In this document: positions 28,859-39,962 of the stretch, one piece after another | How the letters are laid out: every line of letters starts with the position of its first letter | How positions within the stretch are numbered: the stretch's first letter is position 1 | Origin: Lysinibacillus pakistanensis | Lineage (GTDB): Bacteria; Bacillota; Bacilli; Bacillales_A; Planococcaceae | Assembly (NCBI GenBank): GCA_001312325.1 | Contig: BBDJ01000031.1 | Span: forward strand, 1 to 61,799 | Length of the DNA stretch: 61,799 nucleotides | Reading direction: 5' to 3' | Program-made: the position numbers and the translations under genes | The notes under the pieces: model-generated | Database searches by the model: none | What the model was told of the DNA's origin: nothing | What the model saw: the letters and a program-made list of their open reading frames with translations, nothing else

Positions 28859-28893
28859 CCCTATTGCCATTGCATTGGCAATAGGGATTTTTT
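28859..28893 (+). terminator. Terminator of the RpiR operon
   Basis: CCCTATTGCCA-TTGCAT-TGGCAATAGGG and a run of seven Ts. Confidence 0.92.
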
Positions 28894-29171
28894 TATGAAA
28901 TCAGTGATGAAAGTTAAAGAGCAATCATACAGTAAGTATGTATTTGTTGATTTTAAATTTCTACTTAATGTATGATAAATTCTCGTAATTTTGAATAAAA
29001 TCTATATTGTTGCTAGACACCTTTTTTTTATGAATGCTATATTAAAGTTGTCATAGTATTTTTATAATTAGGAAAAAAAGTTAATCAACATGACTTTCTG
29101 AGCTAAATTGAGTCTATGTTTTTTCTAATTATAAGGAGTAATAGAGTAAAGAGCTAGATGAAGGATGATAG

Positions 29172-29796
29172 ATGCCTATGGTAAAGAAAACGTTAAAACA
29201 AAGAATTGTAGACGCTTCAGTCGTGCTGTTTCAGCAAGATGGCTATCACAATGTAACTGTTGATCGCATTGTCGAATATATTGGGGCATCAAAGGGTGGA
29301 TTTTATCATAATTTTAAATCGAAAGATGAATTGTTATATGAAATTCACGATGTATTTATTTCGTATGTTATTAAGCAGTCACAGGATGCCTATGACAAGT
29401 ACGATACACCGATTACACGCTTATGTGCCATGCTGCAAACTCTGACACAAGTATTTGATATGTATCAGGCACATATTACTGTTTTTTTATGAGGAAAGCC
29501 GTTCACTTCCAGAGGAATATAGTGAAATTATTCATAAAAAAAGGGATCAATATCGGGATATTTTACAAAAAGTAATAGGAGAGGGCCAACAAACCAAAGA
29601 TTTTCGTACGGAATTACCGTGTACAATTGTCACAATGGCCATTGTTGGAATGATTAACTGGACATATAAATGGTATAAACAAACGGGTCCATTGACAATG
29701 GAGGAAATTACAGAGGTCTTCACTGATATGGTATTACGTGCGATTGTGACGGAACAAGCAATGGAGGAAGCAAAACAATTTATGGTAAAGGGGTAG
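29172..29796 (+). CDS. TetR-family regulator of the leucine/isovaleryl-CoA operon
   Basis: 207 residues after removing one T in the T7 run near 29483. Helix-turn-helix: RIVDASVVLFQQDGYHNVTVDRIVEYIGASKGGFYHNFKSKDELLYEI. The C-terminal domain (MINWTYKWYKQTGPLTMEEITEVFTDMVLRAI) matches TetR repressors of fatty-acid and branched-chain acyl-CoA degradation, such as KstR2/FadR-like proteins that respond to acyl-CoA. A perfect operator palindrome lies 38 bases after its stop, before the acyl-CoA operon. Confidence 0.88.
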
Positions 29797-29833
29797 CCAG
29801 TAATATCACTGGTTTTATTAATTGTTTATACAA

Positions 29834-29847
29834 ACCGACTAGTCGGT
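29834..29847. promoter_or_regulatory. 14-bp palindrome, operator of the acyl-CoA operon
   Basis: ACCGACTAGTCGGT, perfect, with AA/TT flanks. Matches the general TetR acyl-CoA regulator site type. TTGTTT at 29822 and TATTTAT at 29847 could be the -35 and -10 boxes, placing the site inside the promoter. Confidence 0.65.
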
Positions 29848-30024
29848 ATTTATCTTCGTTCAGAAAAAGACTTCCGTCTTTGAAAATGGTGAAATAAATA
29901 GGATGTGGTTCTTTTACAGTGGGTGTAGAGGACTTAGTCTAAGAATGCCACTTCCTGTAAATGACCGACATCGTTTCGGCCCTCGTGCAGGCCCAATCTG
30001 GACGAATTACGCCAAGGCGATATT
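29848..30024 (+). repeat. Structured intergenic repeat, copy B (in the operon leader)
   Basis: Begins TTTATCTTCGTTCAG, contains CAGTGGGTG in its own hairpin (TACAG-TGG...CCA-CTGTA with ACTTAG-TC-TAAG inside), and ends CTGGACGAATTACGCCAAGGCGATATT. It lies between the operator and yngJ, so it would be transcribed as part of the 5' leader. Confidence 0.5.
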
Positions 30025-30090
30025 GATTAATGCATGCAACTGTCATCTGAGCAATCTGCTATGGCAAATTAGAAATTAGGGGGACTAGGG

Positions 30091-31234
30091 ATGAACTTTG
30101 AATTAACGAAAGAACAAGTGATGATTCGAGACATGGTACGTGATTTTGCGGAAAAAGAAATTAAACCGTATGCTCGTGAGGTTGATGAGACGTCAACAAT
30201 GAGAATAGAGAGCTTTAAAAAAAATGGCTGAGCTAGGCTTATTGGGTATTCCGTTTCCTGAAGAATATGGTGGTTCAGGTGGGGATACAGTGTCTTACGC
30301 TTTAGCAGTCGAAGAAATTGGGCGTGCATGTGGAGGTACTGGATTAAGCTATGCTGCGGCTGTTAGCTTAGGGGCATCACCAATCTATAATTTCGGCACA
30401 GAGGAGCAAAAGCAGGAATGGCTTGTTCCGTTAGCAAAAGGTGAGACATTAGGATCATTCGGTTTAACAGAGCCTAATGCAGGTTCAGATGCTGGTGGTA
30501 CGCGAACAACAGCTGTTATTGATGGTGATGATTACGTCATTAATGGGGAAAAATGCTGGATCACAAATGCAGGCTATGCACGTCAAATTATAGTAACAGC
30601 AGTAACAGGTAAGCGTGAAGATGGTAAAAAAATTATTTCATCTATTATTGTTCCAACGAATACACCTGGTGTAACGATAAATTGCAATTACGACAAAATG
30701 GGTGTTCGTGGCTCCAATACATGTGAAATTGTTTTACAGAATGTTCGTGTTCCAAGAACCAATCTTCTAGGGGATGAAAAACGAGGATTTAGTCAGTTTT
30801 TAAATACGCTGGATGGTGGACGAATTTCAATTGCGGCTTTATCAGTAGGAATTGCACAGGCTGCTTATGAAAAGGCATTAAAATTCGCTAAAGAACGGGA
30901 GCAATTTGGTGCACCAATATCAAAGCTACAGGCTATCCAGTTTAAACTAGCTGATATGGCGATGGAGATAGAGCTTGCGCGTACATTAGTACATAAGGCG
31001 GCATGGCTTAAGGATCAAAAGAAACCATTCGGAAAGGAAGCTGCAATGGCAAAATTATTTGCTTCAGAAATGGGCTTCCGTACTTGTAATCAAGCAATTC
31101 AAATTCATGGCGGTTCAGGCTATATGAAAGAATACGACGTTGAGCGCCATCTACGTGACATTAAATTAATGGAAATCGGTGAGGGAACATCAGAAATTCA
31201 ACGTCTCGTTATTTCTCGTCTAATTGGCTGTTAA
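30091..31234 (+). CDS. yngJ: Acyl-CoA dehydrogenase, probable isovaleryl-CoA dehydrogenase
   Basis: 380 residues; one extra A in the A8 run near 30216. FAD enzyme with FGLTEPNAGSDAGG, EKCWITNAG, GSNTCEIVLQNVRVP, EREQFGAPISKLQAIQFKLADM and the C-terminal IQIHGGSGYMKEYDVERHLRDIKLMEIGEGTSEIQRLVI. The catalytic base region (RDIKLMEIGEGT) fits short/branched-chain dehydrogenases. First gene of the yng-type operon; oxidises isovaleryl-CoA to 3-methylcrotonyl-CoA in leucine breakdown (by context with carboxylase and HMG-CoA lyase). Confidence 0.9.
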
Positions 31235-31283
31235 AAAAACCTTTGCTGAAAAGAGTTAAATAGCATAATAAAGGAGGATTCTC

Positions 31284-32919
31284 ATGGCAGAACTTGTGTA
31301 TCAAACTATTGGTCAATTGCTAGATGAACAATCTGAGAAGTATCCACAGCACGAAGCATTAGTATATACAGATAGGGATTTACGAATGACCTATGAGCAG
31401 TTAAATCGTCAAAGTCGTTTAGTCGCAAGAGGGCTAATGGCTCTCGGTATAGAAAAGGGCGAGCATATCGCAGTATGGACAACAAATGTTCCAGAATGGG
31501 TACAGTTACAATTTGGTACAGGCAAAATGGGCGCCCCAATCGTCACAGTAAATACAAATTATCGTGCAAGTGAGTTGGAATATTTATTAAAGCAATCCGA
31601 TGCAAAGACAATTTTTTTTAATTGAAAACTATCGCGACCATTCCTTTATCAATACACTACAAGAGTTATGTCCAGAGCTTGAGCATTGTGAACCTGGTAA
31701 TTTACAAGCTAAGCGACTGCCTTTATTGAAGAATGTTATTTTAATCGGTGAGACGAAATTTCCTGGAGTACTTAATTGGTCTGAGGTTTTAGCTGCTGCT
31801 GAGCAAGTAACAGAGGAGCAATTAGATCAAAGACAGCAATCGCTTCATTACGATGATGTTATTAATATTCAATATACTTCTGGTACAACAGGCTTTCCTA
31901 AGGGCGTGATGTTGACGCATTATAACCTAGTGAATAATGCTATAAATATTGCAGAATGCATGCAATTAACCTCTAAGGATCGTTTATGTATTCCCGTACC
32001 GTTCTTCCATTGCTTCGGGTGCGTCATTGGAACACTGGCTATCACAACAACTGGTGGGACGATGGTGCCAGTACAGGAATTTTCACCTGCTGAGGTACTG
32101 AGAACAGTTGAAAAAGAAAAATGCACAGCGTTGCATGGTGTACCAACAATGTTTATTAGTGAGCTCAATTTACCGAATTTTGAGTCATTTGATCTATCCA
32201 CATTACGTACGGGTGTTATGGCTGGCTCTAACTGCCCTATTGAGGTGATGAAGGCTGTTATCGAAAAAATGGGGATGAAGGATATTACCATCTGTTACGG
32301 TCAAACAGAATCATCGCCAGTAATTACACAAACAAGAGCAGATGACCCACTCGCATTAAAGGTAGAAACAGTTGGCCGTGCCCTACCGAATCTAGAAGTT
32401 AAAATTGTCGTTCCTGGTACGGATGAAGAAGCTGCACCACTTGAGCAAGGTGAGCTTTGCACAAGAGGCTATCACGTGATGAAAGGTTATTATAAAAATC
32501 CAGAAGAAACGGATCTTGCCATCGATCAGCAAGGCTGGCTGCATACGGGAGATTTAGCAACGATGGATGAAGCGGGCTATATTCGAGTAACAGGGCGTTT
32601 AAAGGATATGATTATTCGTGGTGGTGAAAATTTATATCCAAGAGAAATTGAGGAGTTCCTATACAAGCATCCAAAAATTTCTGATGTACAGGTGGCTGGT
32701 GTCCCTGATCCAGTTTATGGGGAGGAAGCGGCTGCTTGGATTATCCTAAAAGAGGGAGAACAAGCAACAGAAGAAGAGATTCGGGATTTTTGCAGAGATA
32801 AAATTTCTAGACATAAAATTCCGCGACATATTTTCTTTATTGATCATTATCCAATGACTGCATCAGGGAAGGTTCAAAAGTATAAATTACGTGAGAATTT
32901 TGTTGCGACAGTAATGTAG
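31284..32919 (+). CDS. yngI: AMP-dependent acyl-CoA synthetase
   Basis: 544 residues; one extra T in the T8 run near 31611-31618. Phosphate loop YTSGTTGFPKGVM, ITICYGQTESSPVI, GWLHTGDLATMDEAGYIRVTGRLKDMIIRGGENLYPREIE and catalytic lysine in MTASGKVQKYKLRE. Activates a short or branched-chain acid to its CoA ester with ATP, feeding the dehydrogenase upstream. AAGGAGGA precedes the ATG. Confidence 0.9.
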
Positions 32920-32934
32920 GAAGGGGGCGGTGAT

Positions 32935-34291
32935 ATGTTCAAGAAGGTTTTAATTGCCAATCGTGGGGAGATCGCTAGGCGGATTATAAGAACATGTAAG
33001 CGACTAAATGTTCAAACAGTTGCAGTGTATTCAGAGGCCGATGCTGCCAGTCTTCATGTTAAAGATGCAGATGAAGCATATTGTGTAGGAAAGCCGCCTG
33101 TTGCACAGAGCTATTTAAATATTGATCGTATTCTTGAAATTGCACAGGAAAGCGGTGCGGATGCTGTTCATCCAGGCTATGGCTTATTATCGGAGAACGC
33201 CGATTTTGCTAAACGTTGTACAGAGGCAGGCTTACATTTATTGGACCGAGTGCAGAGGTTATTGCTCGATGGGAAGTAAATTAGAGGCAAGAAAAACGAT
33301 GAAGGCAGCGGGTGTCCCAATTGTAGAAGGTGTAGAAACACCTATTGCAAATGTAGAAGAGGCAGTTGCAATAGCTGCACGTCTTGGCTATCCAGTTATG
33401 TTAAAGGCTTCTGCTGGTGGTGGCGGTATCGGTATGCAGCTTGTTGAAAATTCTGAGGAGCTAGCAAAGGCATTTGAGGGAAATCAAAAGCGAGCACAGT
33501 CATTTTTCGGAGACGGCACAATGTATATGGAGCGATTTATTGCCAATCCACACCATGTTGAGGTTCAAATAATTGCAGACCATCATGGCAATGTTGTACC
33601 ACTCTTCGAACGTGAGTGTTCAATCCAGAGGAGAAACCAAAAAGTAGTGGAGGAGGCACCATCTCCCTTCATTTCAGATGAAACAAGAGAGCGTATGCTA
33701 GAAGCGTCCGTCAAGGCAGCAAAGCATATTGGATATGTGAATGCTGGTACGATTGAGTATCTAGTAGATGCGAATCAACAATTTTACTTTTTAGAGATGA
33801 ATACACGTCTACAGGTGGAGCATCCCGTAACAGAGGAAATTACAAAGCTGGATCTGGTGGAGGAACAATTAAAGATTGCAGCAAAACAGCCGTTAACGTT
33901 TACACGGGAGAGCATTGAAAAAGAAGGGCATGCAATTGAAGTACGCATATATGCTGAAAATCCTTCCACGTTTTTCCCTTCGCCAGGTATTATCACAGCG
34001 CTAGAGCTACCCGAGGGGGAAGGTATTCGACATGAATGCGGTGTAGAGGCAGATTCAACGGTAACACCTTTCTATGATCCAATGATAAGCAAGTTAATTG
34101 TGTGGGGAAATACACGCGCAATTGCATGTGAAAGACTTATTCAAGCACTTCGAGCTTATAAAGTAGAAGGAATTCAAACAAATATTCCAATGCTCTTGAA
34201 GACAGTTACACATGAGCAATTTTTAAAAGGCAATACAACGACCAAATTTGTGGATGAATATTATTTACCGCAATTAGCACAGTCAAAATAA
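32935..34291 (+). CDS. yngH: Biotin carboxylase subunit of methylcrotonyl-CoA-type carboxylase
   Basis: 452 residues when one lost T (near 33239) and one lost A (near 33274) are restored. Starts [23 protein letters not shown]-grasp loop [63 protein letters not shown] block [17 protein letters not shown]. It carboxylates biotin on the small carrier encoded next. Two breaks here are deletions, unlike most in the window. Confidence 0.9.
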
Positions 34292-34304
34292 AAAAATATT
34301 CAAA

Positions 34305-34334
34305 GCATTCGCACCCTCTAACCCGTGCGAATGC
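34305..34334 (+). other. Intercistronic hairpin before the biotin carrier gene
   Basis: GCATTCGCAC-CCTCTAACCC-GTGCGAATGC, perfect 10-bp stem, not followed by a T run. Likely an mRNA stability or processing element rather than a terminator. Confidence 0.55.
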
Positions 34335-34361
34335 CCTACTTAAAATTAGGAGTGATGGACA

Positions 34362-34574
34362 ATGGCAACAGTAAAAGCAAGCATGGCGGGAACAGTATGG
34401 AAAATCGTGGTGGCAGAAGGAGAAAAAGTGACAGCTGGTCAAGATGTAGCAATATTAGAGTCTATGAAAATGGAGATTCCAATTGCGGCAGAAGAGGATG
34501 GCGTGGTAACAAGAATCATTGCCAATGAAGGAGATTTCATTAATGTTGATGATGATATTTTAGAAATTGAATAA
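34362..34574 (+). CDS. yngHB: Biotin carboxyl carrier protein (70 aa)
   Basis: A short lipoyl/biotinyl domain with the biotinylation lysine in AILESMKMEIPI and flanking glycines MAGTVWKIVVAEGEKVTAGQ. The size equals that of the stand-alone YngHB carrier. A spaced GGAG site precedes the ATG. It shuttles carboxylated biotin between YngH and YngE. Confidence 0.92.
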   Translation: MATVKASMAGTVWKIVVAEGEKVTAGQDVAILESMKMEIPIAAEEDGVVTRIIANEGDFINVDDDILEIE

Positions 34575-34589
34575 GAGGGGGGCTTTTGG

Positions 34590-35506
34590 ATGCAACTACC
34601 AACACATGTAACGATAAAGGAAGTAGGCCCTCGTGATGGCTTGCAAAATGAGAAGACTCATCTTTCAACTACTGACAAGGTACAGCTAGTGAATTTACTT
34701 AGTCATACAGGTTTGAATTATATAGAGGTCACATCCTTTGTGCATCCAAAATGGATACCGCAATTGGCAGATGCAGTAGAAGTGCTTCAGGCTATTAAAC
34801 GGCAAAAAAAATATTACGTATGCAGCACTCGTACCGAATATGCGCGGCTTAGAGCGGGCATTGCAGGCGGAAGTAGATGAAGTGAGCGTTTTTATGTCAG
34901 CCAGTGAAAGCCATAATCAAAGCAATATAAATAAAACGATTAAAGACACATTTCCGATAATAGAGGAAGTAGTTACAGGAGCCAAGGTAGCTCATAAAAA
35001 TGTGCGTGGATATATTTCAACAGTGATAGGCTGCCCCTATGAAGGTTACATACAACCAGAAAAGGTTTTGAGAGTGACTGAAAAATTATTAGAAATGGGT
35101 ATTGATGAAATTTCACTTGGTGACACGATTGGCGTTGGCGTGCCGACTCAGGTTGAAAGCTTATTAAATGAATTGCTAAAAAGGTACCCTGTAGAGCATT
35201 TTGCTATGCATTTTCATGATACACGAGGTACGGCACTCGCTAACATCTTAAAATCCATAGAAATGGGCATAACAAAATTTGATAGTGCACTTGGTGGGCT
35301 AGGGGGATGTCCATATGCTAAGGGAGCTTCAGGCAATGTGGCCACGGAGGATTTATTGTATTTATTGGATGGAATGGGTATTAAAACAGGTGTAGAGATG
35401 AATAAAGTGCTAGAGGCGGCATTTTTTTATAGAAAAGAAACTTGGAAAGACTGTTGCATCTAAACAGATGGCAATTGTCCGTAATGAAAGGAGTGCGATT
35501 CAATAA
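34590..35506 (+). CDS. yngG: Hydroxymethylglutaryl-CoA lyase
   Basis: 304 residues after removing one A (A8 run near 34806) and one T (T7 run near 35421); the second correction moves the stop to 35504-35506, overlapping the next ATG in TAATG. VGPRDGLQNEK, EVTSFVHPKWIPQLAD, HFHDTRGTALAN and LGGLGGCPYAKGASGNVATEDL are the catalytic blocks, the last holding the active-site cysteine. Splits HMG-CoA to acetoacetate and acetyl-CoA, the final step of leucine breakdown. Confidence 0.92.
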
Positions 35507-36288
35507 TGACGCAACTCGTTCGTTTTGAAATAGTAGAAGGAAGCATTGGGCTTATAACATTAGCAAGACCTGACGCTGCAAATGCGATGTCTGTCCAACT
35601 ACTAAAAGAGTTAGGTGCAATACTTGATCACATCAACGGAGATTCAGCAGTACGAGTAGTGCTATTAACAGGTGCTGGGGAAAAGGCATTTTGCGCAGGT
35701 GCTGATTTAAAAGAGCGTAAGGGTATGTCTGATCAACAGGTTAGGCAGATTGTCCAGTTAATTGGTGCAACTGTAACGAAAGTAGAAGCACTTTCCCAAC
35801 CTGTCATTGCTGTATTAAATGGTGTCGCCTTTGGAGGTGGTCTAGAATTAGCATTAGCATGCGATTTACGTATTGCTGCTAAACATGTAAAAGTCGGACT
35901 TACTGAGACTTCTCTTGGCATTATTCCAGGAGCAGGTGGCACGCAGCGTCTTCCACGTTTAATCGGCATAGGAAAAGCAAAGGAATTAATCTATACAGCG
36001 CGTCGATTAAGTGCTGAGGAAGCTAAGGACTATGGCATTGTGGAGTACGTTTACGAGGGCCGTGAGGTACATGCTAAGGCAATAGAGCTTGCACAAGAAA
36101 TGGCTAAAAATGCTCCGCTTTCCTTAATTCAGGCAAAAATAGCGATGAATCAGGGGGTTGAGGTGGATTTAGCGAGTGGCTTAAAAATCGAATCGCTCGC
36201 ATATAGTGCTCTGATCCCTACAGAAGATCGATTAGAGGGTTTACTTGCTTTCCAAGAAAAGCGCACACCACAATACTCAGGGAAATAA
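35506..36288 (+). CDS. yngF: Enoyl-CoA hydratase, probable methylglutaconyl-CoA hydratase
   Basis: 260 residues, complete and free of frame breaks. Oxyanion-hole segments GAGEKAFCAGADLKERKGM and NGVAFGGGLELALACDLRIA, catalytic-region GLTETSLGIIPGAGGTQRLPRL. Start overlaps the stop of the lyase, so the two are translationally coupled. In this operon it would hydrate 3-methylglutaconyl-CoA to HMG-CoA. Confidence 0.93.
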   Translation: MTQLVRFEIVEGSIGLITLARPDAANAMSVQLLKELGAILDHINGDSAVRVVLLTGAGEKAFCAGADLKERKGMSDQQVRQIVQLIGATVTKVEALSQPVIAVLNGVAFGGGLELALACDLRIAAKHVKVGLTETSLGIIPGAGGTQRLPRLIGIGKAKELIYTARRLSAEEAKDYGIVEYVYEGREVHAKAIELAQEMAKNAPLSLIQAKIAMNQGVEVDLASGLKIESLAYSALIPTEDRLEGLLAFQEKRTPQYSGK

Positions 36289-36309
36289 AATTTTCTTCTA
36301 TATGGATAT

Positions 36310-36478
36310 GGAACTGTAATTAACATTCTGTTGCTGCTGTTTAAGGCGGGAAAAAAACAGATGCAGCAAGGATGGGTGTTGCGGATTGTAGGAGATAGTT
36401 TATCTGCATTCAGCAAATGTCTTTTGTATCGAAAGCAAAGCGGCAGCTACAATTACGCCAAAGCGAAATTGATTTTTT
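36310..36478 (+). repeat. Structured intergenic repeat, copy C (inside the operon)
   Basis: The gap between yngF and yngE carries a hairpin TTGCTGCTGTTT...AAACAGATGCAGCAA (about 36330-36368) and ends with AATTACGCCAAAGCGAAATT (36451-36470) plus GATTTTTTT. The terminal motif identifies it as another copy of the family. The T run may reduce read-through into yngE. Confidence 0.45.
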
Positions 36479-36550
36479 TGTAAGAAACCAAAAGGCCACT
36501 AAGTGCCAGGATATTATGGCATAACTGATTGGGCAAAGGGAGGAATTAGC

Positions 36551-38087
36551 ATGAGCAATATTTCGACAGATAATTCAACTACACTAAAGGATAAAATTTT
36601 AGCAGGTGGTTTACCGAAATATCATGATAAAAATGCACAACAAGGAAAGCTCTTTGTACGGGAACGACTGGAATTATTACTAGACGATGGATTACAATCA
36701 GAGGATGGTCTCTATGCGAACTGCTTAGCAGGTGATTTGCCAGCCGATGGTGTGGTAACAGGAATCGGTAAAATACATGGTCGTACTGTCTGTGTATTAG
36801 CAAATGATTCAACAATTAAGGCGGGCTCTTGGGGTAAACGTACAGTGGAAAAAAATGATTCGTATTCAAGAAACAGCTGAAAAGTTAAACTGTCCATTAC
36901 TTTATTTAGTTGATTCAGCAGGTGCTCGTATTACAGACCAATTAGAGATGTTCCCTGGTCGAAGAGGTGCTGGGCGTATTTTCTATAATCAAGTAAAACT
37001 TTCTGGGAAAGTACCACAAATATGCCTATTGTTTGGACCATCCGCAGCTGGTGGCGCTTATATTCCTGCCTTTTGCGATATCGTTGTCATGGTAGAGGGC
37101 AATGCATCTATGTATTTAGGTTCTCCACGTATGGCAGAAATGGTTATTGGGGAAAAGGTAGATTTAGAAACAATGGGTGGTGCAAAAATGCATTGTTCGG
37201 TTTCTGGCTGTGGAGATGTACTCGTTAAAACAGAGCAGGAAGCCATTGCATATGCTAGAAAATATTTAGGCTATTTCCCAAATAACTATGCAGAACGTAG
37301 CAGGGTCGAAGAGGCAAAACCACCAGCATCATTTGATAAGTCCATTGAAGAATTAATTCCTGAAAATCAAAATGTTCCTTTCGATATGTATAAATTAATC
37401 GATCGAATTATTGATGAAGATTCATTTTGTGAAGTTAAAAAAATTATTTGCTCCCGAATTAATAACTGGGCTTGGTCGTATTAAAGGACAATCGGTTGGC
37501 ATCATTGCAAACCAGCCTCGTGTAAAAGGAGGCGTATTATTCCACGATTCGGCTGATAAAGCTGCAAAATTTATTTCCCTTTGTGATGCGTTCAATATAC
37601 CGCTCCTTTTCCTTGCAGATGTACCAGGCTTTATGATTGGAACGCAGGTTGAGAAGCTGGTATTATCCGCCATGGTGCAAAGATGATATTTGCTATGAGT
37701 GAGGCAACGGTTCCAAAGCTGACAGTCATTGTTCGTAAGGCATATGGGGCAGGATTGTATGCAATGGCAGGCCCAGCATTCGAGCCGGATTGCTGTATTG
37801 CACTAACCAATGCTCAAATAGCCGTAATGGGACCTGAGGCCGCAGTGAACGCTGTATATGCCAATAAAATTGCAGAGCTTCCGAAAGAGGAGCAAGCAAG
37901 CTTTATTGCAGAAAAACGCAAAGAATATCAGGAGGAAATTGATGTTTATCGTTTAGCATCAGAGCTAATCATTGACGATGTAATTGCGCCGAATGATTTA
38001 AGAACAGTACTTGAATCACGTTTAGAGCTATACATGTCAAAATACTTATTATTCTCGGAACGTAAACATGGAGTAAATCCAGTTTAA
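36551..38087 (+). CDS. yngE: Carboxyltransferase subunit of methylcrotonyl-CoA-type carboxylase
   Basis: 511 residues; extra A at A7 runs near 36850 and 37439, one lost G near 37663. Blocks: YLVDSAGARITDQLEMFPGRRGAGRIFYNQ, FGPSAAGGAYIPAFCD, MYLGSPRMAEMVIGE, LFLADVPGFMIGTQVEKAGIIRHGAKM, AYGAGLYAMAGPAFEPD. This fuses the beta- and alpha-type carboxyltransferase halves, as in propionyl/methylcrotonyl-CoA carboxylases. Preceded by AAAGGGAGGAATT. Transfers CO2 from carboxybiotin to the acyl-CoA. Last gene of the operon. Confidence 0.92.
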
Positions 38088-38149
38088 AAGTATTGGAGAG
38101 ACTTTCCCTTAATGTTTGGTTTGTGTGGAAATCCCGTAGATAAACGACA

Positions 38150-38180
38150 AGGCCGGCTCAATGGTATGAGTCGGCTTTTT
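38150..38180 (+). terminator. Terminator of the leucine operon
   Basis: AGGCCGGCTCA-ATGGTA-TGAGTCGGCTTTTT hairpin, GC-rich stem and T tail. Confidence 0.9.
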
Positions 38181-38292
38181 GAATATGTCTAAACATGCCT
38201 AAATAGAAACCTAACTTAATATATCTCTTGCATGGGAATGGGAGGCATATTAAAATATGGGAAGAATCTAAAGGAAGTAGGGTTGTTTAGGC

Positions 38293-38867
38293 ATGCAAAA
38301 AAATAATATTTCTAATATGCAAGGTGATGCCAAACTCCCATTGCCTTATCGTTCATGGATTGATACATATTATTTTCCCATAAAGATAATAGGGTGGATA
38401 ATTTTTTTGTATCTACTCATTCATTGCTTTTTATAAATTAGTCATTGATCGTCTAGTAGATGTCATCCTAGTTTTATGGAAGGACGAAAACTCACTCGTT
38501 GAATTAGGTCTGTTTGATTATAGTGACTGGCGATTAACCACAAATTTTGTACCCTTTGAAACTATTCTACGCTATATAAACTACTCTCAGTATTTTAATT
38601 TGGAAATCATTATTATTAATTTACTCGGCAATTTATTAATATTTACACCAATGGGTTTTTTGTTGCCTTTGTTGTCCAAAAGGTTTCGTAAAGCTTGGGC
38701 AGTGATTTGTGTAGGTTTTTTTATCCAGCTTAGCAGTAGAAACGATACAATTTATTTTTACGGTTGGCTCCGCAGATATTGATGATTTACTTTTAAATAC
38801 GCTAGGCGCATGGTTGGGTTATCTAGCCTATAAAAGTATCCTTATTAAACCTAAAAAAAAATGTTAG
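38293..38867 (+). CDS. VanZ-like membrane protein
   Basis: 190 residues after removing one T from two T7 runs (near 38402 and 38716). Four hydrophobic helices; FYKLVIDRLVD, TTNFVPFETILRYI, NLLGNLLIFTPMGFLLPLL and the end ADIDDLLLNTLGAWLGYLAYK are the VanZ signature blocks. VanZ proteins confer low-level teicoplanin resistance in Tn1546, but chromosomal homologs have no settled role. The A7 run right after the start reads in frame unchanged, one of the few such runs that does. Confidence 0.85.
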
Positions 38868-38869
38868 AA

Positions 38870-38896
38870 ACAGTCTATGCCAAAAGACTGTTTTTT
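38870..38896 (+). terminator. Terminator after the VanZ gene
   Basis: AACAGTCT-ATGCCAA-AAGACTGTT followed by Ts, directly after the stop. Bases 38897-39182 hold no gene I can support; an isolated AGGAGG at about 39026 has no matching start codon. Confidence 0.8.
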
Positions 38897-39182
38897 TATA
38901 TGGAATTAACACTATTTGGAAAGTGGAAAAAGTATTAAGTTTCGTAGAAATATTATAATTAAAAGAAAATATAGGATTTTATAAAGGTGTTTATACCTAT
39001 ATTAGTGAAAAATGATTATTTCTTTAGGAGGTTAGTAGTAATTTATACTTGAATTTAATATAGAAAATTCCGATAATGAGTGTACAGAAATTGTTCAGGT
39101 GGTAGAGATATAGTTAATAGAGGGTTATTATCATATCTAATATTTAACTTGCATATTAAAGTAAGAAAGCAGAGGTGATTAT

Positions 39183-39940
39183 ATGAAAATATCAAGTTTA
39201 ATAGAACATGAAAGAATTTCACCTTCAAATCGCAAGAAAGTATTACAGCGAAAAGAAGCAGGAGATGCCTATCGAAAAAATGCTTTGTATTTTCAGCCAA
39301 AGAAAAATCCAATATTACAAGAGCTTGAGAATTTATTATTAGGACAAAAGGATTTAGACCTCTACGAGCAACAAAAAGAGGAGTCACAGGAAGTCACGCC
39401 CCACCAACAAGCCATTTTTCAAGAGATGGAACAAACTAAAAAGAATGTGTTGGCTCATGAACAAGCAAATAAGATGGTCAGCAGTGAGGGGTTGAATCAA
39501 TTTCCTCCTCCCAGCTATCAGATGATGAAGATGTAGTTGGAATAAATCCCGAAAATACTTTGCGAATTTTAGAGCAGGTACGGAATGCAGCATTAACACC
39601 AGCAAAGCCTTCCACCCAAGATTTACGTATAGCGGCAAGTGCAAATGCGCAAATTCAACAAATTCAGGCACAATTACAGGGGCAGGAATTCAATCAAAAT
39701 GTAATAACTGACAACGAGCCTGCTTATTTTAATGAAGTCATTGAGGTCAAAGTACCAGAACGTTTTTCGAAGGAATTGATATTAAATCCATTTGCAGATA
39801 CAATTTTCGGTAAGAGCTATGGGGAGGCATTCAAGGCACTGACATTTAAACATGCTTCTGAAAAATATGCTACCCATATCCAAATGGCGAAAAACGGCTA
39901 TCGACTAGGGAATGAAGCTACGTTCTCGATGATAGCTTAA
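39183..39940 (+). CDS. Uncharacterised protein, SprA/CJM1_0395-like in composition
   Basis: 252 residues when one lost base near 39510 is restored (frame passes from NQF to [11 protein letters not shown]). Gln/Glu-rich helices dominate: a charged N-terminal half, then [17 protein letters not shown] and [21 protein letters not shown]. The ASAQAQ-type helix recalls SprA-related proteins, but the HExxH protease motif is missing, so I do not assign a function. GCAGAGGTG precedes the ATG. Confidence 0.65.
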
Positions 39941-39962
39941 TGTTGCAGATGGGAGTTTTATT

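Noticed and set aside
29848..30060. T-box or amino-acid riboswitch in the leader of the leucine operon
   Set aside because: No T-box sequence (TGGNACCGCG type), specifier-loop structure or terminator/antiterminator pair; the leader instead matches the intergenic repeat family.
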